Below, piece after piece: positions 51,069 through 59,490 of a DNA stretch of 64,000 bases. Under the pieces are notes generated by a model. The model made no database searches, had not been told where the DNA came from, and was given only the letters and a program-made list of their open reading frames with translations. Position 1 is the first letter of the stretch. Every line of letters begins with the position of its first letter. The translations under genes and the position numbers were made by a program. The DNA comes from Ktedonobacteria bacterium (GTDB lineage Bacteria; Chloroflexota; Ktedonobacteria; Ktedonobacterales; JACDGC01), in NCBI GenBank assembly GCA_027459705.1, contig DAIDHM010000033.1, positions 1 to 64,000 of the forward strand. Reading direction: 5' to 3'.

Positions 51069-51169
51069 GTGGTTCTGTTCCTTCTCAGCAAAAGCCAGCG
51101 TTCGTCTTCAGCATCGCATGCAGTGTCAATGTTGCGTACCATCTCGTAACAAAGGAGTAACAAACACGT

Positions 51170-51580
51170 CTAGGCGCCCATAAGCGCCCGATGCAGATCT
51201 GATTGCCAGCCACTCCCTTGTGGGTCAGAAGCGTCGATGATCGGATCGGCATAATCAAAAGGCTGGAGGCGGTAACTTTTGTCGAGGCGCAAATTGATCA
51301 GTCTGCGGGCCAGCGGTTGTCGCGCGCGAAATGCATCCGCGAGCATCGAGAGATACGCGGCCTGCTCCAGGGTCATCCAATAGGATTGCGAGGTAGCCGC
51401 CGTGCAGATCCGCAAGAGGGTATCCGCTTGCGCGAGCGCCGCCTGGATCTGCGCGCGCTGGGCGGCACTGATGTTTTGGCGCGGCGGCATCCAGTTGGGT
51501 ACCCTCCAGGCCGTCAAAAGTTGGCTGATGCTCATGACGCGCCCGACATCCGCCTCGTCATAGCTGATGAAGACAGGCAT
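51170..51580 (-). CDS. Standalone TIR-domain protein
   Basis: A 136-residue protein that is almost entirely one TIR domain. It shows the first strand MPVFISYDEADVG, a helix with QIQAALAQADTLLRICTAA, and the motif SQSYWMTLEQAAYL, in which Glu72 sits where the catalytic Glu of NAD-cleaving TIRs lies. The end (INLRLDKSYRLQPFDYADPIIDASDPQGSGWQSDLHRALMG) matches the TIR ends of both upstream neighbours. GGGAGGG lies 7 nt before the ATG. It starts 12 nt after the stop of the TIR-propeller gene and is third in the operon. NADase activity is inferred from the retained Glu. Confidence 0.8.
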   Translation of the reverse strand: MPVFISYDEADVGRVMSISQLLTAWRVPNWMPPRQNISAAQRAQIQAALAQADTLLRICTAATSQSYWMTLEQAAYLSMLADAFRARQPLARRLINLRLDKSYRLQPFDYADPIIDASDPQGSGWQSDLHRALMGA

Positions 51581-51592
51581 GTAAGACCCTCC

Positions 51593-53401
51593 CTAGGTAT
51601 TGAGCACGTACAGGATGGGCGCGCTTGACAGGAACGCCAGCCCGTTGGCTACTGGTCGCCCCCCACTCGGAAAATCTCCCGATAAGGCGATCGAGACTCC
51701 GCTGACCGGGGCAAGGAAGTAGGAAACCAATGTCCCATCCTGCGTCCGCAGACCGATAAGCACTTCGACCCCTTGCTGATTGCCATCGGTCGAGATGCAG
51801 CCGAGCGTGAAATAGACAGTATCACCAATGACGGTGGCTGGCTCGAAGTTCGCAACAACCACGGCATTGTGCAGTTGAAATGGGATATTCAGCTGTAGCG
51901 GATCGACCTGCCAGAGCAGGTGGCCATCGGTCGCGTCAAAGGCGAACACGCGTCCCCCTTTGAACGCTAACCCATCCGTCACGCCGCTCTGCGCGAAGAT
52001 CCTGCTCTGCGCGTAGGTAGGTTGACTCATGCAGGTAAATTCTTGGAAATCCGTATTGGGTTGTGCTGGCGAAAGGCTCTTCCAGCGTAAGGTCCCCCTG
52101 GCGGCATCATACGCATAATAATGATTATCGGGACTGCCTACCACAACCAGACCATTGAAGACGAGCGGCGCGGCGATGACGTATTGTCCTGGTAGCGTGC
52201 CACTGCCAGGGAGCTGCAATGACCAGCGCACTTTGCCCGTCACAGCATCGAGCGCGTAGAGCTTGCCGGGGTTGGTCACCACGTAGAGCATGCCACTGGC
52301 ATAGACTGGCATTGGATAATTCGGATAGAATTCAGAACCTCCATGAGGATCCAGGCTCACTGGCTGCCAGCGTGCCGTTCCATTCAAGCGATACGCATAG
52401 ACTGATCCATTGCCCATAAAATAGATCGTATTGTCCGCAATGAGCAAATCGGAAGCGTTACCATTTACTGTACTGATGGGCGCACTCTGCCAGAGCAGAT
52501 TGCCCGACGTTTTATCCAGAGCAAGCAAGACAAAGGCATTGCTCGCCAGAGCATTCGTCGTGATATTGCCAATGAGATACACCACATTCTGATACACCTG
52601 GATGATCATCGCGTTAGATAAGGTCGTGATCGACGAAGTCTTAGAAGGAAAGAGCCAGAGAACTTTGCCATCTTGCGGAGCCAGGGCTTTCACGGCCAAT
52701 CCAGAATTCGTTGCCGCATACAGGGCGTCCATATCTTGAGCCAGACCTACACGCTGATCACCACCAAAAGCAGTCTCATCCGCTGAGAAGTTAAAATCAT
52801 AATGCCAGCGTTGTGCTAGCGCTTTTGGGTCACTGGCGATTGACTGAGGCGTGGTTGCTGGTTTGAGGGCAGCAACGGTGTGGGGCGGTGCGGCAAAATA
52901 AAATCGTGCGGCGAGGACAGTGGTGGCGGCCGCCACAAGACTAGCCGCTCCAATGGCAATCGCCGTGCGCCGACTGACTCGTGGTTGCGGAGTATAGCCT
53001 AATGCCTCGCGCAACGCCCTCAACCAGGCGGGACGTTCCATGCTCGTTGCATCGATGACCATCTCCGCGCGCGCCGTGGCATCAAACACCAGGCCGGGAG
53101 TGAGGGCGAGATGGATGATGCGGCGTGGGTGGTTGGGGAAGGCGTGCTGCAAGCCGCGCACCGCCTGCAATTCGCGGTACATCCAATATGATCGTTCCGC
53201 GGCGGCGGTCGCGACGCGCAACAACAGATCATGCTGTTCTAACGCTTGCTGAATCTTATCCGCGAACCGCTGACCAGGATCCAGTTCTTGCAGATCAAAC
53301 CAGTAGGTGATCTGCCAGGCATCGAGCGCCGCGAGCAGGGGCTGGCAGATCGCGTTGTCTTCGTGGGCATGGCTGATGAATACCTGGCCGTTGCCGAACA
53401 T
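51593..53401 (-). CDS. TIR domain - membrane helix - PQQ-type beta-propeller
   Basis: The 602-residue protein has a cytosolic TIR domain (about 1-135: QVFISHAHEDNAICQPLLAALDAWQITYWFDLQELDPG; catalytic-type Glu77 in RSYWMYREL). A single hydrophobic segment follows RVSRR (TAIAIGAASLVAAATTVLAARFYFA, about 145-170). The outside part (about 195-602) is a PQQ/quinoprotein-like eight-bladed propeller: LYAATNSGLAVKALAPQDGKVLWLF, LLALDKTSGNLLWQSAPIST, LYALDAVTGKVRWSLQLPG, YYAYDAARGTLRWKSLSP, VFAFDATDGHLLWQVDPLQ. The PQQ-ligating residues of true dehydrogenases are not evident, so it is likely a binding propeller. GGAGG precedes the ATG. Sensor outside, TIR effector inside is inference from topology. 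Confidence 0.88.
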   Translation of the reverse strand: MFGNGQVFISHAHEDNAICQPLLAALDAWQITYWFDLQELDPGQRFADKIQQALEQHDLLLRVATAAAERSYWMYRELQAVRGLQHAFPNHPRRIIHLALTPGLVFDATARAEMVIDATSMERPAWLRALREALGYTPQPRVSRRTAIAIGAASLVAAATTVLAARFYFAAPPHTVAALKPATTPQSIASDPKALAQRWHYDFNFSADETAFGGDQRVGLAQDMDALYAATNSGLAVKALAPQDGKVLWLFPSKTSSITTLSNAMIIQVYQNVVYLIGNITTNALASNAFVLLALDKTSGNLLWQSAPISTVNGNASDLLIADNTIYFMGNGSVYAYRLNGTARWQPVSLDPHGGSEFYPNYPMPVYASGMLYVVTNPGKLYALDAVTGKVRWSLQLPGSGTLPGQYVIAAPLVFNGLVVVGSPDNHYYAYDAARGTLRWKSLSPAQPNTDFQEFTCMSQPTYAQSRIFAQSGVTDGLAFKGGRVFAFDATDGHLLWQVDPLQLNIPFQLHNAVVVANFEPATVIGDTVYFTLGCISTDGNQQGVEVLIGLRTQDGTLVSYFLAPVSGVSIALSGDFPSGGRPVANGLAFLSSAPILYVLNT

Positions 53402-53434
53402 AGCAGCCTCCGTTCTTCATGGATGGATAGGGGG

Positions 53435-55132
53435 TTACGGATTGATGCCGATGACATGATTTTGCGCGTCGCCGATGGCAAAAACACCACCAAGCACATA
53501 GGGACCGCTCACCGTGCCACGCTGGGCAGTCGGTGTGGATGGCAGTTGATATGGCCAGCGCCGTACCCCGGTGACGAGGTCAATGGCACTGAGGGTGTCG
53601 CCAGCGGCAACTGCGACGAGATTGCCATAGACGACTGGCTGATAGTTGATGACGGCATACTGGGTTCCGGCATCAAATTTTTCTTCGGCCCCGGCGAACG
53701 TTCGCCAGTAATAGGTGCCATGTTGAGCGTCGAGCGCCCAGAGATACCCGGAGGCATCACCGATATAGATGATGCCATTGTCAATGGTGGCAGGCGCGAT
53801 GAAGGGATTGCCACAGGCAAGCTGCCACCGCATTGCGCCAGAGTGCGCGTCGAGCGCGATGAAGGTGCCGTCGAGCGCGCCAACATACACGGTATGCGCG
53901 TCGACCACCGCCGTGCTGACGACGACGCTGGGAAATGGGTAACGCCAAATCTGGGTGCCGTCAGCGGCATTGAGGCAGTAGAATGCATAGGATCCACCGA
54001 CATAGACGCGTCCATTGGCATACGTCACACTGGGGTGAGGCGTCCCGGTTCCGACAACGACGGCCCAAAGGTTTTTGCCGGTCGTCAGGTCGAAGGCACT
54101 GGCTGACCAGATACCATTCACTGGAAAGATACAGAAGAGGGTGTTCCCCGCAACCGAGACCCGACCAGCAGGGCCAATAAAGTTTGGATTGGGGAATATC
54201 ACGGGGATATGAGTGCGCATCGTCTGGTCGCGCGCGCTGAGCACATTCAGATAGACTGAGTTGCCGCCATCTTCGGTATCATAAAACGTGAGCACGTTGC
54301 CATCAGTATATGGCTGCGGAACCAGATCGGTTGTACCAGTGCCATTCACGATGATATTCTGGTACTTTGTGGAAGTCCAAAGGGTATGGTGTTGCGCGTC
54401 GAGGGCCATGATGGTGTTCTGGGCAAAGGCATAGAGAATTCCATCACCACTCGCGGCGAGTCCAATCGATGGGAAATAGGCATTGGGGTCCGTACCTGGG
54501 GTCTGGCTTACCGCGATGGTCCAGGCTGGTTGCCCACCAACCGTATCACCAGGTCCAAAGGTGGGGACGGCTTTGGCGGCAGCCCTGGCATCGCTCAAGG
54601 CTTTGGCATTGCGGAGGAAGAAAGTTCCCGCCGCGCCACCGGAAACTAACGTTACCAGGCTCGCGGCGCCCAGCGCCAGCGCCGCCCGCCGACTGATGCG
54701 CCGCGCGGGGGTCGCGACGCCGATGGCACGCGCGAGTTCATCCAACCAGAGCGCGCGGGTCTTCTGTGATGTATCGATGAAAAGCGTTGCCTTGTCGAAA
54801 GTCTCACGTATATACCGGGTATCCAGGATGATGTTGACGAGGGCCCGCTGCCGACGTCTCCGCTGGTGTTGATCCTCCGCCTGGAGTTCGGTGAAATAGC
54901 GCAACTCTGCAGACATCAGCGCGGAATCGGCGGTGGCGAAGCTACATAGTCGCAGACAGACTTCACATTGGCGTAAAGCCGCCTGCTGTTGATCGCTGAG
55001 GTGGTCATCCGCGCCCAGGTGACGAGGCGATTGGGCGTACGTGACCTCCCAGGCGTCGAGCGCCGCTGTCACGATATCGCCGTCGCGCGCATCTTCTGGT
55101 GCGAAGCTGACATAGACGAGCTTTCCAGCCAT
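53435..55132 (-). CDS. TIR-like domain - membrane helix - PQQ-type beta-propeller
   Basis: About 565 residues, a clear paralogue of the next gene. TIR-like domain at 1-140 (KLVYVSFAPEDARDGDIVTAALDAWEVTYAQSPRHLG; Glu76 in ADSALMSAELRYF). Anchor after RRISRR: AALALGAASLVTLVSGGAAGTFF (about 150-172). Propeller from about 190 on: ILYAFAQNTIMALDAQHHTLWTS, VYVGGSYAFYCLNAADGTQIWRYPFPS, VYVGALDGTFIALDAHSGAMRWQL, IYIGDASGYLWALDAQHGTYYWRTF. The SRR-hydrophobic pattern recalls a Tat signal but works better as an anchor. ATG 55132 is preferred over 55144 for spacing to GGGAGGGG. It is first in the operon and begins 259 nt after the previous gene. Confidence 0.87.
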   Translation of the reverse strand: MAGKLVYVSFAPEDARDGDIVTAALDAWEVTYAQSPRHLGADDHLSDQQQAALRQCEVCLRLCSFATADSALMSAELRYFTELQAEDQHQRRRRQRALVNIILDTRYIRETFDKATLFIDTSQKTRALWLDELARAIGVATPARRISRRAALALGAASLVTLVSGGAAGTFFLRNAKALSDARAAAKAVPTFGPGDTVGGQPAWTIAVSQTPGTDPNAYFPSIGLAASGDGILYAFAQNTIMALDAQHHTLWTSTKYQNIIVNGTGTTDLVPQPYTDGNVLTFYDTEDGGNSVYLNVLSARDQTMRTHIPVIFPNPNFIGPAGRVSVAGNTLFCIFPVNGIWSASAFDLTTGKNLWAVVVGTGTPHPSVTYANGRVYVGGSYAFYCLNAADGTQIWRYPFPSVVVSTAVVDAHTVYVGALDGTFIALDAHSGAMRWQLACGNPFIAPATIDNGIIYIGDASGYLWALDAQHGTYYWRTFAGAEEKFDAGTQYAVINYQPVVYGNLVAVAAGDTLSAIDLVTGVRRWPYQLPSTPTAQRGTVSGPYVLGGVFAIGDAQNHVIGINP

Positions 55133-55391
55133 ATCCCCTCCCATGTTACTGACAGGCCGCTTTTACCTTAGCAGAGAAGCAAGGCACTGTCAATGAGGTT
55201 GCATGGATGGAAAGTTATAAACATATGGCATTTCGCCAGGCCACAATGTTGTGCCAGTCTTGATCCATGCGAGGGGATGCGAGGATCCAACAAGATGAGG
55301 TGACCTGCCCGAAATCCCTGGTTGATACCCAGCATGGCCTCAAGGCACGGTGGCTTTACGGGCAATACTGTAACGTCAGTATGGCGTTCAC

Positions 55392-55829
55392 TTATTCAGA
55401 TGGAGTAGCTGGCACATAGCCAGAGCGACCGAGATAGTCATAGTACAACACCATCTCCCAGACCGAACGACTGACACAGTCTTCATGGACGATCTCCGGT
55501 GCTGGCTGGGCGTCGGCACACCAGGCCCAGGCGACGATGCGCCGCTGGCAGATCGAACAGGCCCAACGGCCCGCGCTGAGGCGGCGCGCGTGGCCTTCGT
55601 AGAATCGCGCCATCATCTGGCCAAAGATTGCCAGGAGCCAGCGTCGGCGACGAGTCGCCGGTTCCGCCTCCTCCAATCCGAGCGCGCGGGGAATGCGCGG
55701 CCGCGCACCTGTCAGCCCTGAGCGTCCACGCTCGTATGGGCGTGTCTGGCGATCTAAGCGGATGGTACGTTGCACGGTGCGGGATCGGTGTTGTCGTTCA
55801 CCAGTGTCCGATTGAACAGGAATCTCCAT
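55392..55829 (-). CDS. Zinc-finger-like small protein
   Basis: A 145-residue protein. The basic N-terminal half (RTVQRTIRLDRQTRPYERGRSG...RRRRWLLAIFGQMMARFYEGHARR) is followed by CSICQRRIVAWAWCADAQPAPEIVHEDC, a Cys/His set that could bind zinc in a treble-clef or ribbon-like fold. No family is recognised. AAGGAGG at good spacing supports the start. It lies upstream of the TIR operon on the same strand, but 259 nt away, so it may be independent. Confidence 0.65.
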   Translation of the reverse strand: MEIPVQSDTGERQHRSRTVQRTIRLDRQTRPYERGRSGLTGARPRIPRALGLEEAEPATRRRRWLLAIFGQMMARFYEGHARRLSAGRWACSICQRRIVAWAWCADAQPAPEIVHEDCVSRSVWEMVLYYDYLGRSGYVPATPSE

Positions 55830-55994
55830 GGCTCACATCCTCCTTGACCGCGTGTCACGGCGGAACCTCGCGATCAATCTGTCGAGGATCGCGGTCCACG
55901 TAGCCTGATCTCAGCGTACTCTTGGCACCAAATACGCGCTTTGTATTGCCCTGAAGGTCCCACGCGTTGTACCGTAAATGGTCAGCATAATACC

Positions 55995-56012
55995 GCATCG
56001 CTCGGGCGATGC
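55995..56012 (+). other. Short hairpin in 5' region of TPR-like gene
   Basis: GCATCGC, TCGG loop, GCGATGC. A 7-bp stem with a stable tetraloop about 55 nt upstream of the start codon. Role unknown. Confidence 0.3.
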
Positions 56013-56065
56013 CTCATGTGGGCCACCGGCATCGTGATCCACGTACGCGGCACTGGAGAGAGGAT

Positions 56066-57445
56066 ATGCGCCCCGATAATTCATCCCCCACACCACAAGA
56101 CCTGACCCGCCTCATTCGTGGCATCCCTTATATACCCGATGTGGACGCCGCTGAATACTTGCGTGGCGCCATTCGCCGCCGATCAGCATCGTTGCACGCA
56201 TTTACGCCTGATGCGGCTGATCCTGAGCAGTTGATCGCTGAAATCGATATCGAGCGCGTCCTCTATTTGCTGGGAACCGCCCAACCAGCATTGGAGATTA
56301 TCGCCGCCTGTATTGTCGAACTGGGCACCACGACGCGCGCCATCGAAGCCGAGATTCGGCGCATCGATATTCGTCCGGTGGGGACGCAGCCGACCCATGC
56401 CCATCTGGGAATCGATATCGCCTTCATCGTCGCGTTCCGGGCCTTGACCCGCGAACAGCGCTGGGCCCTCCATTCTTTGGTGATCTGGTCGCCGCCGCCC
56501 GCAACCATTGCCCGTGAATACGCATTGGTCGTGGCAACAGGCAGTGGCCGCCTCGCTGGTGTCCTGGTGAATCCTGATGATCTGGCGCGGATCATCGCGC
56601 TGGGTCTCGTGCTGCCCGTCACGGAAGGAATAAAAGGGACGTTGGAATCGCGCGAACGCATCCGGATTGATCCCTATGTGCGCTTCATCGCCGCGCAGGG
56701 CCTGGCCGAGTGGCCGATCCCTGATGCCGATGCCAGCGTGACGGCAGAGACGGTGCTGGCATCGATCCTCGTACATTGGGCAGTCAGTTTCGCGGAGATC
56801 ATTGCCGGGCCAGATATGCTTGCGCCAGAAGATGCGCTCCCGTTGGAAGAAGATGAGGAAGCGAACACGGAGGAGGAGTCCGAGGAGCGGCTCATCACCC
56901 CTGATCCTGACCTGGCGGCGCTGACCGAGGAGGAGGCCTGGGATGCCTTGGTGCCAGAGATGGACCATGTGTTGCTGGCCGCGCAATTGGCGCGCGAGGT
57001 CGGCGCGGCGGAATATGTCTATCGGCTCTGCCAGCTCTTGCCGCCACGTCTGCGTGGGCGCGATGCGCCAGAGTCCCGCGCATTTCGCCGGACACTGCTC
57101 GAGCAGGGGTTGATCTGCGCGCGCCAGCGTAAGTCAGCTCGTGAAACGCTGTTGTTAGCGACACAATTGACGGATATCGCGCTCGACGATCAGGATATGT
57201 CCCGCGCGGCAGCCTTTGGGCGCGAAGCCCTGGACGCCGCAGTCGCGGTCAAAGATCTGCGCGCCGTGGCATTCGCCGCGCGACGTCAGGCCGCCATCGC
57301 GATCCGCCTGGGGGATCTCGATGGCGCGGTGACCAGCGCGCGTCAGGCGGTCGCCACGGCGCGCGCCGCGGGTGACCGCGCCGGCCTTATGGAGAGCATC
57401 GCGGTGCTGGAGGCCGCGACTCAGTTGCGCGCGAACCAGGTATAG
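56066..57445 (+). CDS. Helical-repeat protein with acidic linker
   Basis: A 459-residue cytosolic protein. The N-terminal ~250 residues are alpha/beta with no recognised family. A strongly acidic stretch (LPLEEDEEANTEEESEERL) follows at about 270-290. The C-terminal ~150 residues form TPR-like helical pairs (VLLAAQLAREVGAAEYVYRLCQLLPPRLRG, MSRAAAFGREALDAAVAVKDLRAVAFAARRQAAIAIRLGDLDGAVTSARQAVATARAAGD). This suggests a protein-binding scaffold. The start was moved to ATG 56066, with GGAG 5 nt upstream. It converges on groES. Confidence 0.7.
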   Translation: MRPDNSSPTPQDLTRLIRGIPYIPDVDAAEYLRGAIRRRSASLHAFTPDAADPEQLIAEIDIERVLYLLGTAQPALEIIAACIVELGTTTRAIEAEIRRIDIRPVGTQPTHAHLGIDIAFIVAFRALTREQRWALHSLVIWSPPPATIAREYALVVATGSGRLAGVLVNPDDLARIIALGLVLPVTEGIKGTLESRERIRIDPYVRFIAAQGLAEWPIPDADASVTAETVLASILVHWAVSFAEIIAGPDMLAPEDALPLEEDEEANTEEESEERLITPDPDLAALTEEEAWDALVPEMDHVLLAAQLAREVGAAEYVYRLCQLLPPRLRGRDAPESRAFRRTLLEQGLICARQRKSARETLLLATQLTDIALDDQDMSRAAAFGREALDAAVAVKDLRAVAFAARRQAAIAIRLGDLDGAVTSARQAVATARAAGDRAGLMESIAVLEAATQLRANQV

Positions 57446-57477
57446 GCTAGGTCGCCTTGCCACTACTCAAAAGTATA

Positions 57478-57520
57478 CAATCGTCGGCTCACCATGGCAT
57501 CAATGGTGGGCCGACGATTG
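57478..57520. terminator. Bidirectional terminator between TPR-like gene and groES
   Basis: CAATCGTCGGC pairs with GCCGACGATTG, and CACCAT with ATGGTG inside, giving a 17-bp stem with one mismatch between convergent genes. Confidence 0.8.
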
Positions 57521-57533
57521 TTTGGAAGACGCC

Positions 57534-57875
57534 TCAGCGGTCACGGGCGCCAGACTCCGCCAGATTGCGTTGGAGGGCGGGCGCGTTCGTGAGATAATCC
57601 CCTTCGATCACCCTGCCCAGGATGTCCGCCTCGGCGAGCAAGACATAGACACTATCTTCCAGCTTGACTTCCGTGCCAGCGAAACGCTGGAACAGGATCT
57701 GATCCCCATCCGCGAGCCGCTCGTTCAAGGTGGATCCTTCGCCAATGGCGACGATAACGCCCTCGCGCGGACCTTCTTTCGCGGACTCAGGCAGATACAG
57801 ACCACTGGCGGTCTGCTGTTTGGGTTCGATGACGCGGACCATGACGCGGTCCCCAAGTGGTTGAATCATGCGCAT
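57534..57875 (-). CDS. groES: Co-chaperonin GroES
   Basis: The lid of the GroEL folding chamber. The 113-residue protein has the usual start IQPLGDRVMVRVIEPKQQTASGLYLPESAKEGPREGVIVAIGEGS, the mobile loop and the roof region (DQILFQRFAGTEVKLEDSVYVLLAEADILGRVI). A C-terminal tail of ~15 residues is longer than typical (about 95-100 residues). groEL is not adjacent; instead it follows the thioredoxin-glutaredoxin gene by 64 nt. No CIRCE element was found upstream. Confidence 0.95.
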   Translation of the reverse strand: MRMIQPLGDRVMVRVIEPKQQTASGLYLPESAKEGPREGVIVAIGEGSTLNERLADGDQILFQRFAGTEVKLEDSVYVLLAEADILGRVIEGDYLTNAPALQRNLAESGARDR

Positions 57876-57900
57876 TGCGAGGTATCCTTTCTGGCGGGAA

Positions 57901-57931
57901 CCGTCCCCTGGTCGTTTTGATCAGGGGACGG
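57901..57931. terminator. Intergenic hairpin between trx-grx and groES
   Basis: CCGTCCCCTG pairs perfectly with CAGGGGACGG around an 11-nt loop. It has no good U-run on the minus strand, so it may reduce read-through into groES or protect mRNA ends rather than end transcription. Confidence 0.55.
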
Positions 57932-57939
57932 CGATGGTT

Positions 57940-58554
57940 TCAGCGCGCGCCAGCGGTGGCGAGGCCGAGCAGCGCGTCAATTTTTTTGCGATCAAATCCG
58001 ACTACGACCTGGCCATCAATCCAGGCTTGTGGGACGCCCATCTGACCGGAACGGCGCACCATCTCTGTGGCGGCAGCCTCGTCACGACTGACGTCGACAT
58101 CCTTGAAGGCGATCTGTTGCGAGTTGAGGTAGGACTTCAATCGGGCGCACCATGGGCAGGTAGGCGTCGAGAAGACCGTGATGCTGTGTCCGGCGGGCTT
58201 GCTGCTACTGGTGGTTTTCACGGCAGGCGCGGGATTCAGCGCGGACTCAATGGCGCCGCGATAGACGGCCTCTGGCCGGACGCCGACCAATTCGTTGACG
58301 AGTTTGCCATCTTTGAAGATCGCGACGGTGGGGATGCCGGTGATATGGAAACGTTCGGCAACCGCCATGTTTTCATCCACGTTCAACTTGGCGACGGTGA
58401 TCTTGCCAGAATATTGCTCGCCGAGCCGTTCGATGGTTGGGCTGACCATACGGCAGGGCATGCACCATGGTGCCCAGAAATCGACCATGACGATGCCAGC
58501 GGCGTCTTCAACAATGCTGGTGAAATCGGAATCGGTCAGAGAGATAACAGCCAT
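57940..58554 (-). CDS. Thioredoxin-glutaredoxin fusion protein
   Basis: A disulfide reductase of 204 residues joining two redox folds. The N-terminal thioredoxin (residues 1-108) has DFWAPWCMPCRMVSPTIERL (Cys31/Cys34, Met in place of the usual Gly), and the cis-Pro loop GIPTVAIFKDGKLV. A short Ala/Ser linker leads to a glutaredoxin (about 122-204) with FSTPTCPWCARLKSYL (Cys133/Cys136) and GVPQAWIDGQVVVGFDRKKI. This arrangement could pass electrons between the two systems. The start used is ATG 58554 with AAAGGAG ~10 nt upstream. The frame stays open upstream to ATG 58719, which has a GAGG site and would add 55 residues. Confidence 0.88.
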   Translation of the reverse strand: MAVISLTDSDFTSIVEDAAGIVMVDFWAPWCMPCRMVSPTIERLGEQYSGKITVAKLNVDENMAVAERFHITGIPTVAIFKDGKLVNELVGVRPEAVYRGAIESALNPAPAVKTTSSSKPAGHSITVFSTPTCPWCARLKSYLNSQQIAFKDVDVSRDEAAATEMVRRSGQMGVPQAWIDGQVVVGFDRKKIDALLGLATAGAR

Positions 58555-58791
58555 GGGGTGTTGCTCCTTTGTCAGGGGGGGTGTGGATGATGACGGGCGC
58601 ACCAGTAGCGCCACACGGCGCAACCGGTCCGCCAGCCAGCGACTGGTTCCCAGGATCGGACAATGGTCGATCCGGTAACGGATCGCCGCGACCAGGGAAT
58701 CCCAGAACGATGTTGCCATGTGGTCCTCGCTGCATGGGCAGGTGATCCAGGCAAGTTCCTGGTGATGCACTCGCCACATCTCTATATGACT

Positions 58792-58820
58792 ATATTATCA
58801 GATAGCAATATATTTGTCAA
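58792..58820 (-). promoter_or_regulatory. Strong sigma-70 promoter for trx-grx/groES
   Basis: TTGACA and TAATAT are separated by 17 nt on the minus strand. Transcription should begin near 58785, 230 nt before the trx-grx start (or 66 nt before the alternative ATG 58719). The rest of the 58555-58947 gap is AT-rich spacer next to rnpB. Confidence 0.75.
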
Positions 58821-58947
58821 GGGGTTCGGAAGAAAGTTGCAGTGGTTTCGAAATTTTTGGTTTTGGCCAGGAGCATAGAGCAAGTAAAACAGGTAATGAA
58901 AAGTGCAAAGCGACCGCACTGACGGCCAGGTACGGCAAAATAAAGGG

Positions 58948-59338
58948 TGGGTTTGAGTAGGCCGATAAGCCGAATTCTGTACCTGACCGCCTTGCGGCAT
59001 GCCAGGCGGCGATCATCTCTCTCGGACGACGGTTACCCGCCGCCTCTAGCAGCCAACCCGGAGGTAGACGGACGAGCAGCCCGCGGGCGCCGAAGCGCCA
59101 CTCCTCCTGCTTGGCCTTGCTCCCGACGGGGTTTACCGCGGCCAGCCGGTCACCCGGCTGCCGGTGAGCTCTTACCTCGCCATTTCGCCCTTACCGCGCT
59201 CGCGCGCGGCGGTATGTTTCTGTGGCACTGTCCTTGAGGTTACCCTCACTGGCCGTTAGCCAGCGTCGTGCTCTATGGAGTTCGGACTTTCCTCGGCGGC
59301 GACGAGCGCCGACGCGATCACCCAGCGTACTCAAGCCC
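58948..59338 (-). ncRNA. rnpB: RNase P RNA, bacterial type A
   Basis: The catalytic RNA that matures tRNA 5' ends. The minus strand contains the 5' core GAGGAAAGTCCGAACTCC and the 3' core ACAGAATTCGGCTTATCGGC, both universal in bacterial RNase P. The P1 helix was found at the ends: GGCTTGAGTA near 59337-59328 pairs with TACTCAAACC near 58959-58950. GAGGGTAACC-type conserved segments also fit. The length of about 390 nt fits type A. Ends are within a few bases. It has its own promoter. Confidence 0.95.
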
Positions 59339-59343
59339 AACCT

Positions 59344-59352
59344 ATTGTAGCA
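59344..59352 (-). promoter_or_regulatory. Extended -10 promoter of rnpB
   Basis: TGCTACAAT on the minus strand ends 6 nt before the inferred rnpB 5' end, so the position is exactly right for the transcript start. No strong -35 was seen. Confidence 0.7.
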
Positions 59353-59490
59353 TATCTACTGGAAGTTTGCTCGCCTGGATGAGACGTTTGCCGGAGATGG
59401 CAGATGGGATGACGATTTGCCGCCCAGTCGCTGAGATGCCATGCTCGCGGACCCATGCCGGGTGTGATTCACGGGGTAACCGATCTGTCG

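Noticed and set aside
57876-57940. CIRCE heat-shock operator before groES
   Set aside because: No TTAGCACTC-N9-GAGTGCTAA-like sequence was found.
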